Positions 37,102 to 45,588 of a DNA stretch of 64,000 nt are shown piece after piece. Position numbers and translations under genes: made by a program. A model generated the notes under the pieces. The model saw only the letters and a program-made list of their open reading frames with translations, had not been told where the DNA came from and ran no database searches. The stretch is from assembly GCA_036267635.1 (NCBI GenBank), contig DATAVR010000032.1, positions 60,986 to 124,985 on the forward strand. The letters are read 5' to 3'. The number at the start of each line of letters is the position of its first letter. The first letter of the stretch is position 1. This stretch comes from JADGRB01 sp036267635 (GTDB taxonomy: Bacteria > Myxococcota_A > Polyangia > Fen-1088).

Positions 37102-37278
37102 GGGGGACTCCTGCGCTGCCGAGCGCAGCATACGTGTAAGTGCGCGGCGAGGCACCGATTCGTCGCGCTTTCGTTGCCCACAGATTTCGGGAACGTAAAT
37201 AGTTCGCCAAGGGTGAGCCGCGATGGTCCGGCGGGCGAAAACCGGGCGTAGAGTTTTCCACGCAGGGGGCGACGGAGC

Positions 37279-38274
37279 ATGGAAGACGACGCGGGGATCC
37301 GGGAGGGCGCGAAGCGGGCCATCGACGGCGAGTGGCGGGTTCACTACGGCGGCTACTGGATCAAGGCTTACGACGCGCCGGCCGACAGCCTGCTGGCCAA
37401 GAAGGTCCTGATCGAGGCGCTCACGCGGCGGCTGTTCAACCACGTGGAGCACGGGATCAACATTCCGGGGCGCCGCCTCGACGAGGCGCGCCTCGCCTTC
37501 GAGCGGGAGAGCGATCCGGCGCGGAAACGGATCAAGGGGGCCATGCTGGCGGGCGCGCTCTTCAACCGGGCGACCGACGTGCTCACCAAGGCGGTCGACC
37601 TGCAGGCGCTGGGGATCGACGTGGGCCCGGACAACCCGCTCATGCGCCAGTGCGGCGATCACCTGCAGGAGTCGCTGTCGCTTTGTCGCTTGGTGCTTCA
37701 CCGCAGCGGCGACGAGGGGATCGACGAGCTGTGGGGCGAGCCGCTCAAGGCCTTCGCCTTCCCCATCGAAGATTTCTACCGGAGCCGCTACATCAAGATC
37801 GCCGCCACGTTGCGGGACATCGACCGGATCCGCGAGGTGATGATCGACGCGTTCGGGACCATGCGGGCCTTCGAGGGGCTGGCGCCGGCCATCGTGGCGT
37901 TCGCCGCGGCGGCCAAGCTGAAGTGCCAGACGCTGCAGACCGACCCGACCATCTTCGAGGCCTGGTCGGACTTCGTGACCGCCGGCGAGCGGCTGCTGGC
38001 GTTTCAGCCGCTCGGCTCGCAGCGCCCGTCGATCGACGAGCGGCTGAAGCTGTCGCAAGGCCTGCAGCTGATCGTGGCGGGCAAGGAGCTGGTCACCCAC
38101 GTCACCCGCGCCCGGGTGCCGATGCCGAAGAGCACGCGCGAGTACCTCGAGCGGGTCGAGCACTATCGCGCGGCCTGGCTGCCCCGGCCGCTGGGCCGGG
38201 ACGGCGTCGAGCCGCTCGGTTCGTTGATCGTCGGGGATGCGCCCCACGACGATCAGACGCTGCGCGCTCTCTGA
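37279..38274 (+). CDS. Conserved all-helical protein of unknown function
   Basis: 331 residues with no signal peptide or membrane segment. Predicted to be almost entirely helical from its pattern, with segments such as GEWRVHYGGYWIKAYDAPADSLLAKK, RRLDEARLAFERESDPARKRIKGAMLAGALFNRATDVLTKAVDLQ and LKLSQGLQLIVAGKELVTHVTRARVPMP. The sequence is compositionally even, unlike the low-complexity proteins around it, so it is likely a conserved soluble protein. I recognise no family. It is divergent from the expansin-like gene across 177 bases and convergent with the PBP gene. Confidence 0.7.
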   Translation: MEDDAGIREGAKRAIDGEWRVHYGGYWIKAYDAPADSLLAKKVLIEALTRRLFNHVEHGINIPGRRLDEARLAFERESDPARKRIKGAMLAGALFNRATDVLTKAVDLQALGIDVGPDNPLMRQCGDHLQESLSLCRLVLHRSGDEGIDELWGEPLKAFAFPIEDFYRSRYIKIAATLRDIDRIREVMIDAFGTMRAFEGLAPAIVAFAAAAKLKCQTLQTDPTIFEAWSDFVTAGERLLAFQPLGSQRPSIDERLKLSQGLQLIVAGKELVTHVTRARVPMPKSTREYLERVEHYRAAWLPRPLGRDGVEPLGSLIVGDAPHDDQTLRAL

Positions 38275-38290
38275 CGGACGGGGCGCCGGT

Positions 38291-40999
38291 CTACGGGCGC
38301 GCCGTGGTGTTCGTCGCGCGGGGTGTGGTCGTCGGGCGGGCCGTGGTCGCGGGGGACGGGGGCGCGCGGGGCGTGACCCGCAACGGTTTGTGCGCGGCGG
38401 TGGCCGCGTCGGTCTGGCCGTCGGCGAGGACCTCTTCCATGGTGGTGCGCAGCTTGCCGCCGGTGTCGTCGGCCTTGACGCCGGCGGGGCGCTCCCAGGG
38501 GACGTCGACCAGCGGCTGGCCGGCGGTCACCTCGGTGAGGTAGCGCGCGAACATCGGGACGGTCAGCATGAAGGCGGCGTCCTTCTGACCGAGCGGACGC
38601 TCCCGCAGATCGTCGCCGATCCAGGTCGAGGTCATCCAGCGCGAGGTGTAGCCGATGAACCAGGTGTCCATCGTCGCGCTGGAGGTGCCGGTCTTCCCGG
38701 CGGCGAGCAGGTTGGCGGTGCGGATCGCCGGTGCGTGGCCGCGGGTGACGACGTGGCGGAGCAGCGTCGAGGTGAGCCAGGCGGTGCGCGGCGGGATGGC
38801 CGGCGTCGGCGCGGGGGCGGCCGCCAGCACCACCAGGCGATCGAGCCGCTCCGACGGCGTCCCGAAGGGATCGCCGATCGAGGTGTGGTCCTCGACGACG
38901 GCGCCGAGCCGGTTGCGCACCCGGCGGACGTAGACCGGATCGATCACCTGGCCATTCTTGGCGAAGGCCGAGAAGGCGCGGGTCAGCTCGTCGATGCGCG
39001 TGCAGGAGGCGCCGAGCGCCAGCGCCTGGTCGGGGATGATCGGGGTGGTGATGCCGAGCCGCCGCGCCCAGGCCTCGACGTCCTTGCCGCCCATCAGCTT
39101 GAAGAGCTGCACCGCGGGCACGTTCTTCGACCAGATGAGCGCGTACTCCAGCGTCACCTGATAGTCGACGGTGTTGTTGAGGTTGGTCGGCGTCCAGACC
39201 TCGCCGGTCACCGGGTCGACCTCGGCGCGCGGGACGTCGTTGAGCAGCGAGGCGAAGCCATAGCCGCGATCGAGCGCCAGCGAGTAGTACACGGGCTTGT
39301 AGACCGAGCCGGGCTGGCGGCAGGCCTGCGAGACGCGGTTGAACTCCGAGCGGTCGTAGTCGTCGCCGCCCACCATGGCCAGCACGTAACCCGAGCTGTG
39401 GTCGTAGCTGAAGATGGTCCCCTGTACGCGCGGCGTCTGCTCCAGCGTCAGCTCGATCGGGGCCGGGCGCCGGGGCGCCTTGGCGCGCGTCTCGTCGTAC
39501 GCCGGCAACCACTGGACCTCGCTCTTGCTGTCGTAGGTCCAGTCGGAGAAGCGCGCCCGCTTCGACTGGTGCGCGTTCTTCACCCAGACGACGTCGCCGG
39601 CGTGCAGCACGCCGACCGTCGAATCGAGCTTCCTGTCGTTGACGGTGTCCTTCGCGCTCCAGGGGACGGCCCACAGCATGTTCGCCGCCGGCAGGAGGTA
39701 GACGCCGCTGCCGACGCGAACCCGATAGGCGCCCGCGGCGCCCGCCCCCTCGACGAGCGCCAGGTAAAGCCGCCCCTCGGCCGGCGGCTCGCCGCCGTAG
39801 CGGGCGGCGACGCGCCGGCGAAACTCGTCGGCGGCCGGCCCGACCAGGTGCGCGACCGGACCGCGCCACCCCTGCCGCTTGTCCAGCTTGCGCAGCGAGA
39901 AGTCGACGTTCTCCTGCCCCGCGATGTCGACCCACGGCAGATCGGAGGTCTCGATGTCGAGGCCGCCTTCGTAGAGCTTCTTCTCGCCGTAGCGACGGAT
40001 GATGTCGCGGCGGACATGCTCGGCGAAGTAGGGGGCGACGGTGTGGAAGAAGTCGGGGCGCTGGCGGATGATCACCGGCCGCGCGCGCCAGCGGTTGGCC
40101 TCGTCGTCGGTCAGATAACCGGAGGCGACCATCGCGGCGAGCACCTGATCGCGGCGGGTGCGCGCGGCGTCGAGGCTGGTGAGCGGCGAGAAGCGCGACG
40201 GCGCGCGGACCAGGCCGGCCAAGAGCGCCATCTCGCCGAGATCGAGATCGCCGATCGCCTTGTCGAAATAGATGCGCGCCGCCGCCGCCACGCCGTAGGC
40301 GCCGTGGCCCAGGAAGACCTGGTTGAGGTAGAGCGTGAGGATCTCGCGCTTCGAGTACCGGCGCTCGAGCCGGCGGGCCAGGATCGCCTCGCGGATCTTC
40401 CGCTGGAGGGTCCGCTCCGATGACAGGAACGACTTCGCCACCTGCTGCGTGATGGTCGAGCCCCCCTGGGCCACCTCGCCGGCGCGCAGGTTGGCGCCGA
40501 GCGCGCGCGCGACGCCGCGGTAGTCGATCCCCTGGTGCTCGTAGAACCGCCGGTCCTCGGCGGCCAGGAAGGCATGGACCAGCTGCGGTGGAAACTTGTC
40601 GAAGGGCAGGATCTCGCGCCGCTCGGTCGCCAGCTCGGCGAGCGGCGTGCCGTCCCAGCCGCGCATCACCGTCGTGGTGGCGGCGACCTCGTGGTACGTC
40701 GCGAGGTCGGGGATCGGCGGCAGCGTGGCCGCGAAGTAGAAGTAGACGCCGATCCCCCCGAGAAAGGCGAGGCCGAGCGCGCAGCAGAAGCCGAAGGCGT
40801 AGAAGCGAAGCAGCCAGTAGAAGAAGCCGCCGTCGGAGGGGTTGGCCACCTCGACGGAGAGCAGGCCCGGCTCCTCCGGCCGCTCCGGAGGCGGAGGCGG
40901 CGGCGCTGGCGGCGAAGGAGGGGTCGACGCCGGCGGCGCCGACGGGGGCGGGGGTGGCGGCCGTCGGGCGTCGGGCGGCAGGGGCGGCGGCAACGCCAT
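38291..40999 (-). CDS. Class A penicillin-binding protein (bifunctional transglycosylase/transpeptidase)
   Basis: 902 residues from the ATG at 40999; further in-frame starts at 41017 and 41026 cannot be excluded. A Pro-rich cytoplasmic N-terminus (about 1-45) is followed by a membrane helix (about 65-90). The GT51 domain has AAEDRRFYEHQGIDY with the catalytic Glu, GGSTITQQVAK and RKIREAILARRLE. The transpeptidase has SVYK (in RQPGSVYKP), SKN and KTG (GKTGTSSATMD). It polymerises and cross-links peptidoglycan. The C-terminal tail is a Thr/Ala/Pro-rich low-complexity stretch. It is divergent from recD2 with a 44-base spacer. Confidence 0.95.
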   Translation of the reverse strand: MALPPPLPPDARRPPPPPPSAPPASTPPSPPAPPPPPPERPEEPGLLSVEVANPSDGGFFYWLLRFYAFGFCCALGLAFLGGIGVYFYFAATLPPIPDLATYHEVAATTTVMRGWDGTPLAELATERREILPFDKFPPQLVHAFLAAEDRRFYEHQGIDYRGVARALGANLRAGEVAQGGSTITQQVAKSFLSSERTLQRKIREAILARRLERRYSKREILTLYLNQVFLGHGAYGVAAAARIYFDKAIGDLDLGEMALLAGLVRAPSRFSPLTSLDAARTRRDQVLAAMVASGYLTDDEANRWRARPVIIRQRPDFFHTVAPYFAEHVRRDIIRRYGEKKLYEGGLDIETSDLPWVDIAGQENVDFSLRKLDKRQGWRGPVAHLVGPAADEFRRRVAARYGGEPPAEGRLYLALVEGAGAAGAYRVRVGSGVYLLPAANMLWAVPWSAKDTVNDRKLDSTVGVLHAGDVVWVKNAHQSKRARFSDWTYDSKSEVQWLPAYDETRAKAPRRPAPIELTLEQTPRVQGTIFSYDHSSGYVLAMVGGDDYDRSEFNRVSQACRQPGSVYKPVYYSLALDRGYGFASLLNDVPRAEVDPVTGEVWTPTNLNNTVDYQVTLEYALIWSKNVPAVQLFKLMGGKDVEAWARRLGITTPIIPDQALALGASCTRIDELTRAFSAFAKNGQVIDPVYVRRVRNRLGAVVEDHTSIGDPFGTPSERLDRLVVLAAAPAPTPAIPPRTAWLTSTLLRHVVTRGHAPAIRTANLLAAGKTGTSSATMDTWFIGYTSRWMTSTWIGDDLRERPLGQKDAAFMLTVPMFARYLTEVTAGQPLVDVPWERPAGVKADDTGGKLRTTMEEVLADGQTDAATAAHKPLRVTPRAPPSPATTARPTTTPRATNTTARP

Positions 41000-41043
41000 G
41001 GCCGACAAAATTAGCATGGCTGGCACGGAAGCCGTGTGGTCCC

Positions 41044-43293
41044 ATGAACGTCGTGGATCTGTTCGATCGTCGCGGCGCGGGCTCCCGACCTGGCGGGGCG
41101 ACCACTCGCGCCGGCGAGGACGAGACGCTGCTCGGCACGGTCGAGCGGGTCGTCTACTCGGGCGGCGAGGGGTCGTTCACCGTCGCGCGCCTCAAGCTCG
41201 ACCGCGACGGCGAGGTGGTGACCGTGGTCGGCAGCCTGGTCGGCGTCCCCGCCGGCGCGTCGCTGCGGCTGATGGGCCGGTTCGAGACCACCGCGCGCTT
41301 CGGCGCCCAGTTCCGGATCACCCACTACACCGAGGTCGCGCCGGCCACGCTGGAGGGGCTGCGCCGCTATCTCGGATCGGGGCTCATCAAGGGGATCGGG
41401 CCCGAGCTGGCCTCGCGCATCGTCGACCGCTTCGGGATCGAGACGCTGGAGGTGCTCGACCGCGAGCCGTCGCGCATCGGCGAGGTCCCCGGCATCGGGC
41501 AGTCGCGGGCGCGCGCCGTGCGCGACGCCTGGAACGCGCAGCGCGCGGTGCGCGAGGTGATGGTCTTCCTGCAGGGCTACGGCGTCTCGCCCGCGTTCGC
41601 CGCGCGCATCTACAAGCGCTACGGAGCGGCGTCGATCGCGCGCGTGCGGGAGAACCCCTACCGGCTGGCGTTCGACATTTGGGGGATCGGGTTCCTCTCG
41701 GCCGACAAGCTGGCGGCCGCGCTCGGGGTGGCGCCCGACGCGCCGACGCGCCTCGAGGCCGGCGTCCGCCACGTGCTCGACGACGAATCGAGCAACGGCC
41801 ACGTGTTCGTGCCGCGCGCGCGGCTGGCCGGCAAGGCGGCGGCGCTGCTCGACCAGCCCGAGGCCGAGGTGACGGCGGCGATCGATCGGCTGGCCCGCGC
41901 CGGCGAGGCGGCGATCGACACCACCGTGGTGGACGACCCCAAGGATCCTGCCGTCTACGAGACGCTGCTCTACCGCGCCGAGACGGCGCTGGCGGCCGGG
42001 CTGCGCCGCCTGCTCGACGCGCCGGCGCCGCCCTTGGCCGTCGAGGCCGACAAGGCGCTCGCCTGGTACGAGCGCGAGGCGGGGATCGCGCTGGCGCGGC
42101 AGCAGGCCGAGGCGGTCAAGCTGGCGCTCACCGCCAAGGTCGCCGTCGTCACCGGCGGCCCGGGCGTGGGCAAGACCACCATCGTGCGCGGCATCGTTTC
42201 GATCTTGAAGCGCAAGGGGCTGACCGTCGCGCTGGCGGCGCCGACCGGGCGCGCGGCCAAGCGGCTGGCCGACGCCACCGGCGCGCCGGCCTCGACGCTG
42301 CACCGGCTGCTCGAGTGGCGGCCGGCCAGCGCCAGCTTCGGCCGCTGCGCCTCGAACCCGCTCGAGGCCGACGTGTTGATCGTCGACGAGGCGTCGATGC
42401 TCGATGTCCGTCTGGGCGCCGATCTGGTGGCGGCGCTGGCGCCGTCGGCGCGCCTGGTGTTGGTCGGCGACGTCGATCAGCTCCCCTCGGTCGGGCCGGG
42501 GACGGTCCTCGCCGACGTCATCGCCAGCGGCGCCGCGCCGACGGTCCGACTGACCGAGATCTTCCGGCAGGCGGCCGAGAGCCTGATCGTGGTCAACGCG
42601 CACCGGATTCAGGAGGGCGCGGAGCCCGAGCTGGGCGCCGCCGCCGTCGATCGGGAGTCCGATCGGCGCGACTTTTTCTTCCTCGAGGAGGACGACCCGG
42701 CCGCCGCCGCGGTCCTCATTCGCGATCTGGTGGCGGTGCGGTTGCCGCGCCGCTATGGTTTTTCGTCGCAAGAGATCCAGGTGCTCTCGCCGATGCACCG
42801 CGGAGAGCTGGGGGCCGCGAACTTGAACCGCCTCCTGCAGGAGACCTTGACCGCGGGCGCGGCCGGCATCGAGCGCGGCCAGCGGATGTTGCGCGTCGGC
42901 GACAAGGTGATGCAGGTGAAGAACGACTACGACAAGGAGGTCTGGAACGGCGACAGCGGCATCGTCGAAGGGGTGGCGGCGGAGACCCTCTCCGTCCGCT
43001 TCGATGATCGCTTGGTGGAGTACAGCCTCGACGAGCTGGACGCGCTGGTGCTGGCCTACGCGGCCACCGTCCACAAGTCGCAGGGGTCGGAGTACCCGGC
43101 GGTGATCATCCCGGTGCACACGCAGCACTACGTGATGCTGCAGCGGAACCTGCTCTACACGGCCGTCACGCGCGGCAAGCGCCTCGTCGTGCTGGTCGGG
43201 ACGCGCAAGGCGCTGGCGCTGGCCGTGCGCAACGCCGAGGTCGCGGCGCGCGCCTCGGGCCTGGCGGCGCGGCTCAGAGCCAGCCGCCGATGA
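41044..43293 (+). CDS. recD2: RecD2 (RecD/TraA-like) DNA helicase
   Basis: 749 residues. An OB-like N-terminal part (about 30-95) and helix-hairpin-helix repeats (KGIGPELASRIVDRFG; VPGIGQSRARAVRDAW) mark the long RecD2 form that works without RecBC. The motor has Walker A GGPGVGKTT (about 370-378), VDEASMLD (about 447), GDVDQLPSVGPG and the C-terminal AATVHKSQGSEYPAVIIP and LLYTAVTRGKR motifs. It unwinds DNA 5' to 3' in repair. The ATG at 41044 is the only start that keeps the conserved N-terminus without crossing the divergent PBP gene. Its last 20 bases overlap the next gene's 3' end. Confidence 0.95.
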   Translation: MNVVDLFDRRGAGSRPGGATTRAGEDETLLGTVERVVYSGGEGSFTVARLKLDRDGEVVTVVGSLVGVPAGASLRLMGRFETTARFGAQFRITHYTEVAPATLEGLRRYLGSGLIKGIGPELASRIVDRFGIETLEVLDREPSRIGEVPGIGQSRARAVRDAWNAQRAVREVMVFLQGYGVSPAFAARIYKRYGAASIARVRENPYRLAFDIWGIGFLSADKLAAALGVAPDAPTRLEAGVRHVLDDESSNGHVFVPRARLAGKAAALLDQPEAEVTAAIDRLARAGEAAIDTTVVDDPKDPAVYETLLYRAETALAAGLRRLLDAPAPPLAVEADKALAWYEREAGIALARQQAEAVKLALTAKVAVVTGGPGVGKTTIVRGIVSILKRKGLTVALAAPTGRAAKRLADATGAPASTLHRLLEWRPASASFGRCASNPLEADVLIVDEASMLDVRLGADLVAALAPSARLVLVGDVDQLPSVGPGTVLADVIASGAAPTVRLTEIFRQAAESLIVVNAHRIQEGAEPELGAAAVDRESDRRDFFFLEEDDPAAAAVLIRDLVAVRLPRRYGFSSQEIQVLSPMHRGELGAANLNRLLQETLTAGAAGIERGQRMLRVGDKVMQVKNDYDKEVWNGDSGIVEGVAAETLSVRFDDRLVEYSLDELDALVLAYAATVHKSQGSEYPAVIIPVHTQHYVMLQRNLLYTAVTRGKRLVVLVGTRKALALAVRNAEVAARASGLAARLRASRR

Positions 43294-43915
43294 CGAAGTC
43301 GAGCCCGTACTCCGTGTCCGGGCCCCCCTTCACGAGGTAGCTCAGGAACGGGCCGGCGCCGAGAAAGAAGTGCGGCGCGACGTGATAAAGGAACGGCGCC
43401 AGCACCACCAGCTTCGCGCTGGAGCTCGAGGGGCCGTTGCCGGTCTGATAGCTGCCGTCGATCCCGACCGTCGGCCAAAAGGTGACGTGCTCGGTGAGGC
43501 TCTGGTTGAAGCCGGCGCGCGCCCCGAGGCCGACGGTGGTCGTCCCCCCCGAGTGGGCGAATTCGACGATGCCGCCCACGGAGACACCGTTGCCGATGAA
43601 GTAGTCGAGCGCCGGTTGAAGGAAGAGGTTCGAGCCCCCGCCCGACTGTTTGGCGAAGAACAGCGACGTCCCGCCGTTGTAGCTGGCCACGGACACGACC
43701 CACTCGCCGCCGAGGCCGAACCCGGCGCCCGACCCCGCGGCTGGCGCGAAGCCGGCGCCGCTGCTCGACGCGCTGCTGCTGGCCGTCGGAGGCGCCAGCT
43801 CCTGCGCGCGGGCGGCGGTCGGCAGGGCGGTGAGGGCGCAGACCAGCGCGGCGCCGAGGAGAGCGCGGGTCACGACCAAGGTCACAACGGAGACGGGACG
43901 CATGGCATTTTCCAT
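43274..43915 (-). CDS. Small outer-membrane beta-barrel protein
   Basis: 213 residues with a signal peptide (VVTLVVTRALLGAALVCALTALPTAARA) and a Ser/Ala/Gly linker, then about eight amphipathic strands (GGEWVVSVASYNGGTSLFFAKQ, LQPALDYFIGNGVSVGGIVEFAH, VGLGARAGFNQSLTEHVTFWPTVGIDGSY, KLVVLAPFLYHVAPHFFLGAGPFLSYLV) ending GLDFVIGGWL. This is the pattern of an eight-stranded OmpW/OmpX-like barrel. Function unknown. A second ATG at 43903 is also a possible start. The 3' end overlaps that of recD2 by 20 bases. Confidence 0.72.
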   Translation of the reverse strand: MENAMRPVSVVTLVVTRALLGAALVCALTALPTAARAQELAPPTASSSASSSGAGFAPAAGSGAGFGLGGEWVVSVASYNGGTSLFFAKQSGGGSNLFLQPALDYFIGNGVSVGGIVEFAHSGGTTTVGLGARAGFNQSLTEHVTFWPTVGIDGSYQTGNGPSSSSAKLVVLAPFLYHVAPHFFLGAGPFLSYLVKGGPDTEYGLDFVIGGWL

Positions 43916-44001
43916 GGTTCCTGGATCCCACGTTCGCGGACGGGGAGCAAATTCAGTCCCGCGCGCGCTCGCCCGTCAACCCGGCCCGCCGGGCCCGCTG
44001 G

Positions 44002-44826
44002 CTAGCTCTTGGGCTGGCCCAACTTGGCGGCGGTCTTGGCCGCCTCTTCGACCGCGCGCGCGATGACCGACCGGATGCGCCCGTCCTCCATGATCAGCAG
44101 GCCCGCGATGGTGCTGCCGGCCGGCGTGGTCACTTGATCCTTGAGCGCCGCCGGGTGCATCCCCGTCTGCAGCACCATGCGCGCCGCGCCCTGGAACATC
44201 TGCGCGGCGATCTGCATGGCGATGTCGCGCCGTAGCCCCATCCGCACGCCCCCGTCGCTGAGCGCCTCCAAGATGATGTAGGCGAACGCGGGGCCGCTGC
44301 CGTTCAAGCTGGTGACGGCGTCCATCACCTTGTCCTCGGCCTCGAGGCATCCGCCCACGCAGCGGAAGATCTCCAGCGCCGTCGCCGCCTGCGCGTCGCT
44401 GACGCCCGGCCCGCGCGCGATGACGGTCATCCCCTCGCCGATGAGGCAGGGGGTGTTGGGCATGGCGCGCACCACCGCGCTCTTCGGCAGCCAGCCGGCC
44501 AGCTGATCGAGCCGGACGCCGGCCGCGATGCTCACCACCAGCTTGCCGGCCAGCAGCGGCGCCAGCGCCGGATCGGCCACCAGCGGCTCGACCTCGTGGG
44601 GCTTCACGCAGACGAGCACCACCGCGGCGGCCTGGCAGGCCTCGCGGTTGTCGCTGCCGGTGCGGATGCCGTGCTTCTCCTTGAGCGCCCGCGTGACCTC
44701 CGCGCGGCGATCGGTGGCGAAGATCTGTGACGGCTCCAACTTCCCAGATCGCAGCAGGCCGCGGACGATGGCCTCTCCCATCGTCCCGCACCCGAGCACC
44801 GCCAACGTTTCCGTCTTGCCGAGCAT
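44002..44826 (-). CDS. proC: Pyrroline-5-carboxylate reductase
   Basis: 274 residues. The NADPH-binding start LAVLGCGTMGEAIVRGLL is at 8-25. The family signature VTSLNGSGPAFAYIILEALSDGGVRMGL and the end segment HPAALKDQVTTPAGSTIAGLLIMEDG are complete. It reduces P5C to proline, the last step of the pathway. It is divergent from the yceI-proB-proA run across 117 bases, so all proline genes are together. Confidence 0.96.
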   Translation of the reverse strand: MLGKTETLAVLGCGTMGEAIVRGLLRSGKLEPSQIFATDRRAEVTRALKEKHGIRTGSDNREACQAAAVVLVCVKPHEVEPLVADPALAPLLAGKLVVSIAAGVRLDQLAGWLPKSAVVRAMPNTPCLIGEGMTVIARGPGVSDAQAATALEIFRCVGGCLEAEDKVMDAVTSLNGSGPAFAYIILEALSDGGVRMGLRRDIAMQIAAQMFQGAARMVLQTGMHPAALKDQVTTPAGSTIAGLLIMEDGRIRSVIARAVEEAAKTAAKLGQPKS

Positions 44827-44943
44827 TTTCGCGTATGACTATCGCACATGAGCCGGCCGCGGGCGCGCTTCGCCGGCGCCGCAACCTTCGGGGCCGGCCG
44901 GCATCCGAACGCACCAACGAACCCCCAACAGGAGATCCCGCGC

Positions 44944-45480
44944 ATGGCAGCCCAGACGTTTCAGATCGACAAGGCCCACTCCGACATCTTTTTCACCGTT
45001 CGCCACATGGTCATCACCAAGGTGCGCGGCCGGTTCCTCAAGTGGGACGGGACGCTCTCGCTCGACGAGCAGGACTGGTCGAAGTCGCACGTCGAGGTCT
45101 CGATCGACGCCGCCAGCATCTCGACCAGCGACGAGAAGCGCGACGGTCACCTCAAGTCGGCCGACTTCCTCGACGTGGAGAAGTTTCCCAAGCTGACCTT
45201 CAAGAGCACCAAGGTGGACAAGGCGTCCGGCGACAAGCTGAAGATCACCGGCGATCTCACCATCCGCGACGTCACCAAGTCGGTGGTCATCGACGTCGAG
45301 CTGCTGGGCAAGGCCAAGGATCCCTGGGGCAACAACAAGATCGCCTTCAACGGCAAGGTGGCGATCCAGCGCGAGGAGTTCGGCGCCAAGTGGAACCAGG
45401 CGCTCGAGACCGGCGGCGTGCTGGTCGGCAAGCAGGTCGACATCGACCTCGAGCTCCAGGCCATCGCGCCGACCGCCTAG
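44944..45480 (+). CDS. YceI-family lipid-binding protein, apparently cytoplasmic
   Basis: 178 residues, a single YceI beta-barrel: FQIDKAHSDIFFTVRHMVITKVRGRF, SVEVSIDAASISTSDEKRDGHLKSADFLDVEKFP-like core, KITGDLTIRDVTKSVVIDVELLG and FNGKVAIQREEFGAKWNQ. The family binds a polyisoprenoid chain. E. coli YceI is exported, but here no signal peptide is visible with the ATG at 44944 (AGGAG site nine bases upstream), nor in the open frame before it. Its link to proline genes is unexplained. Confidence 0.9.
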   Translation: MAAQTFQIDKAHSDIFFTVRHMVITKVRGRFLKWDGTLSLDEQDWSKSHVEVSIDAASISTSDEKRDGHLKSADFLDVEKFPKLTFKSTKVDKASGDKLKITGDLTIRDVTKSVVIDVELLGKAKDPWGNNKIAFNGKVAIQREEFGAKWNQALETGGVLVGKQVDIDLELQAIAPTA

Positions 45481-45494
45481 CCCCGCGGATGGAT

Positions 45495-45569
45495 CGCGTG
45501 GACGTAGCCGGGCTGCGCCCGGCGAAGTCCGTCGCGGGGGGGGGGACGGGGACCCTCCCAGGGTCCCCG
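45495..45569 (+). repeat. Palindromic repeat element, intergenic copy
   Basis: It contains two perfect hairpins: GCCGGGC tgc GCCCGGC (45507-45523) and GGGGACCCT ccc AGGGTCCCC (45548-45568), separated by gtcgc and ten Gs. About 85% of aligned positions match the reverse complement of 60091-60178, which lies inside birA. Both stems are kept while loops differ. It fills most of the gap between yceI and proB and ends 19 bases before the proB ATG. Confidence 0.85.
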
Positions 45570-45588
45570 ATGTTAAAGTCGGCTGTAG

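Noticed and set aside
37102..37278. tRNA or small RNA gene in the divergent gap
   Set aside because: No cloverleaf-like arms or T-loop sequence could be found; the gap reads as ordinary promoter space.
38253..41138. Minus-strand 961-codon frame over the PBP gene
   Set aside because: Arg/Pro/Ala-rich shifted frame of the PBP gene, which itself has all catalytic motifs.
41011..43128. Minus-strand frame opposite recD2
   Set aside because: No domains and composition typical of antisense; recD2 is intact on the plus strand.
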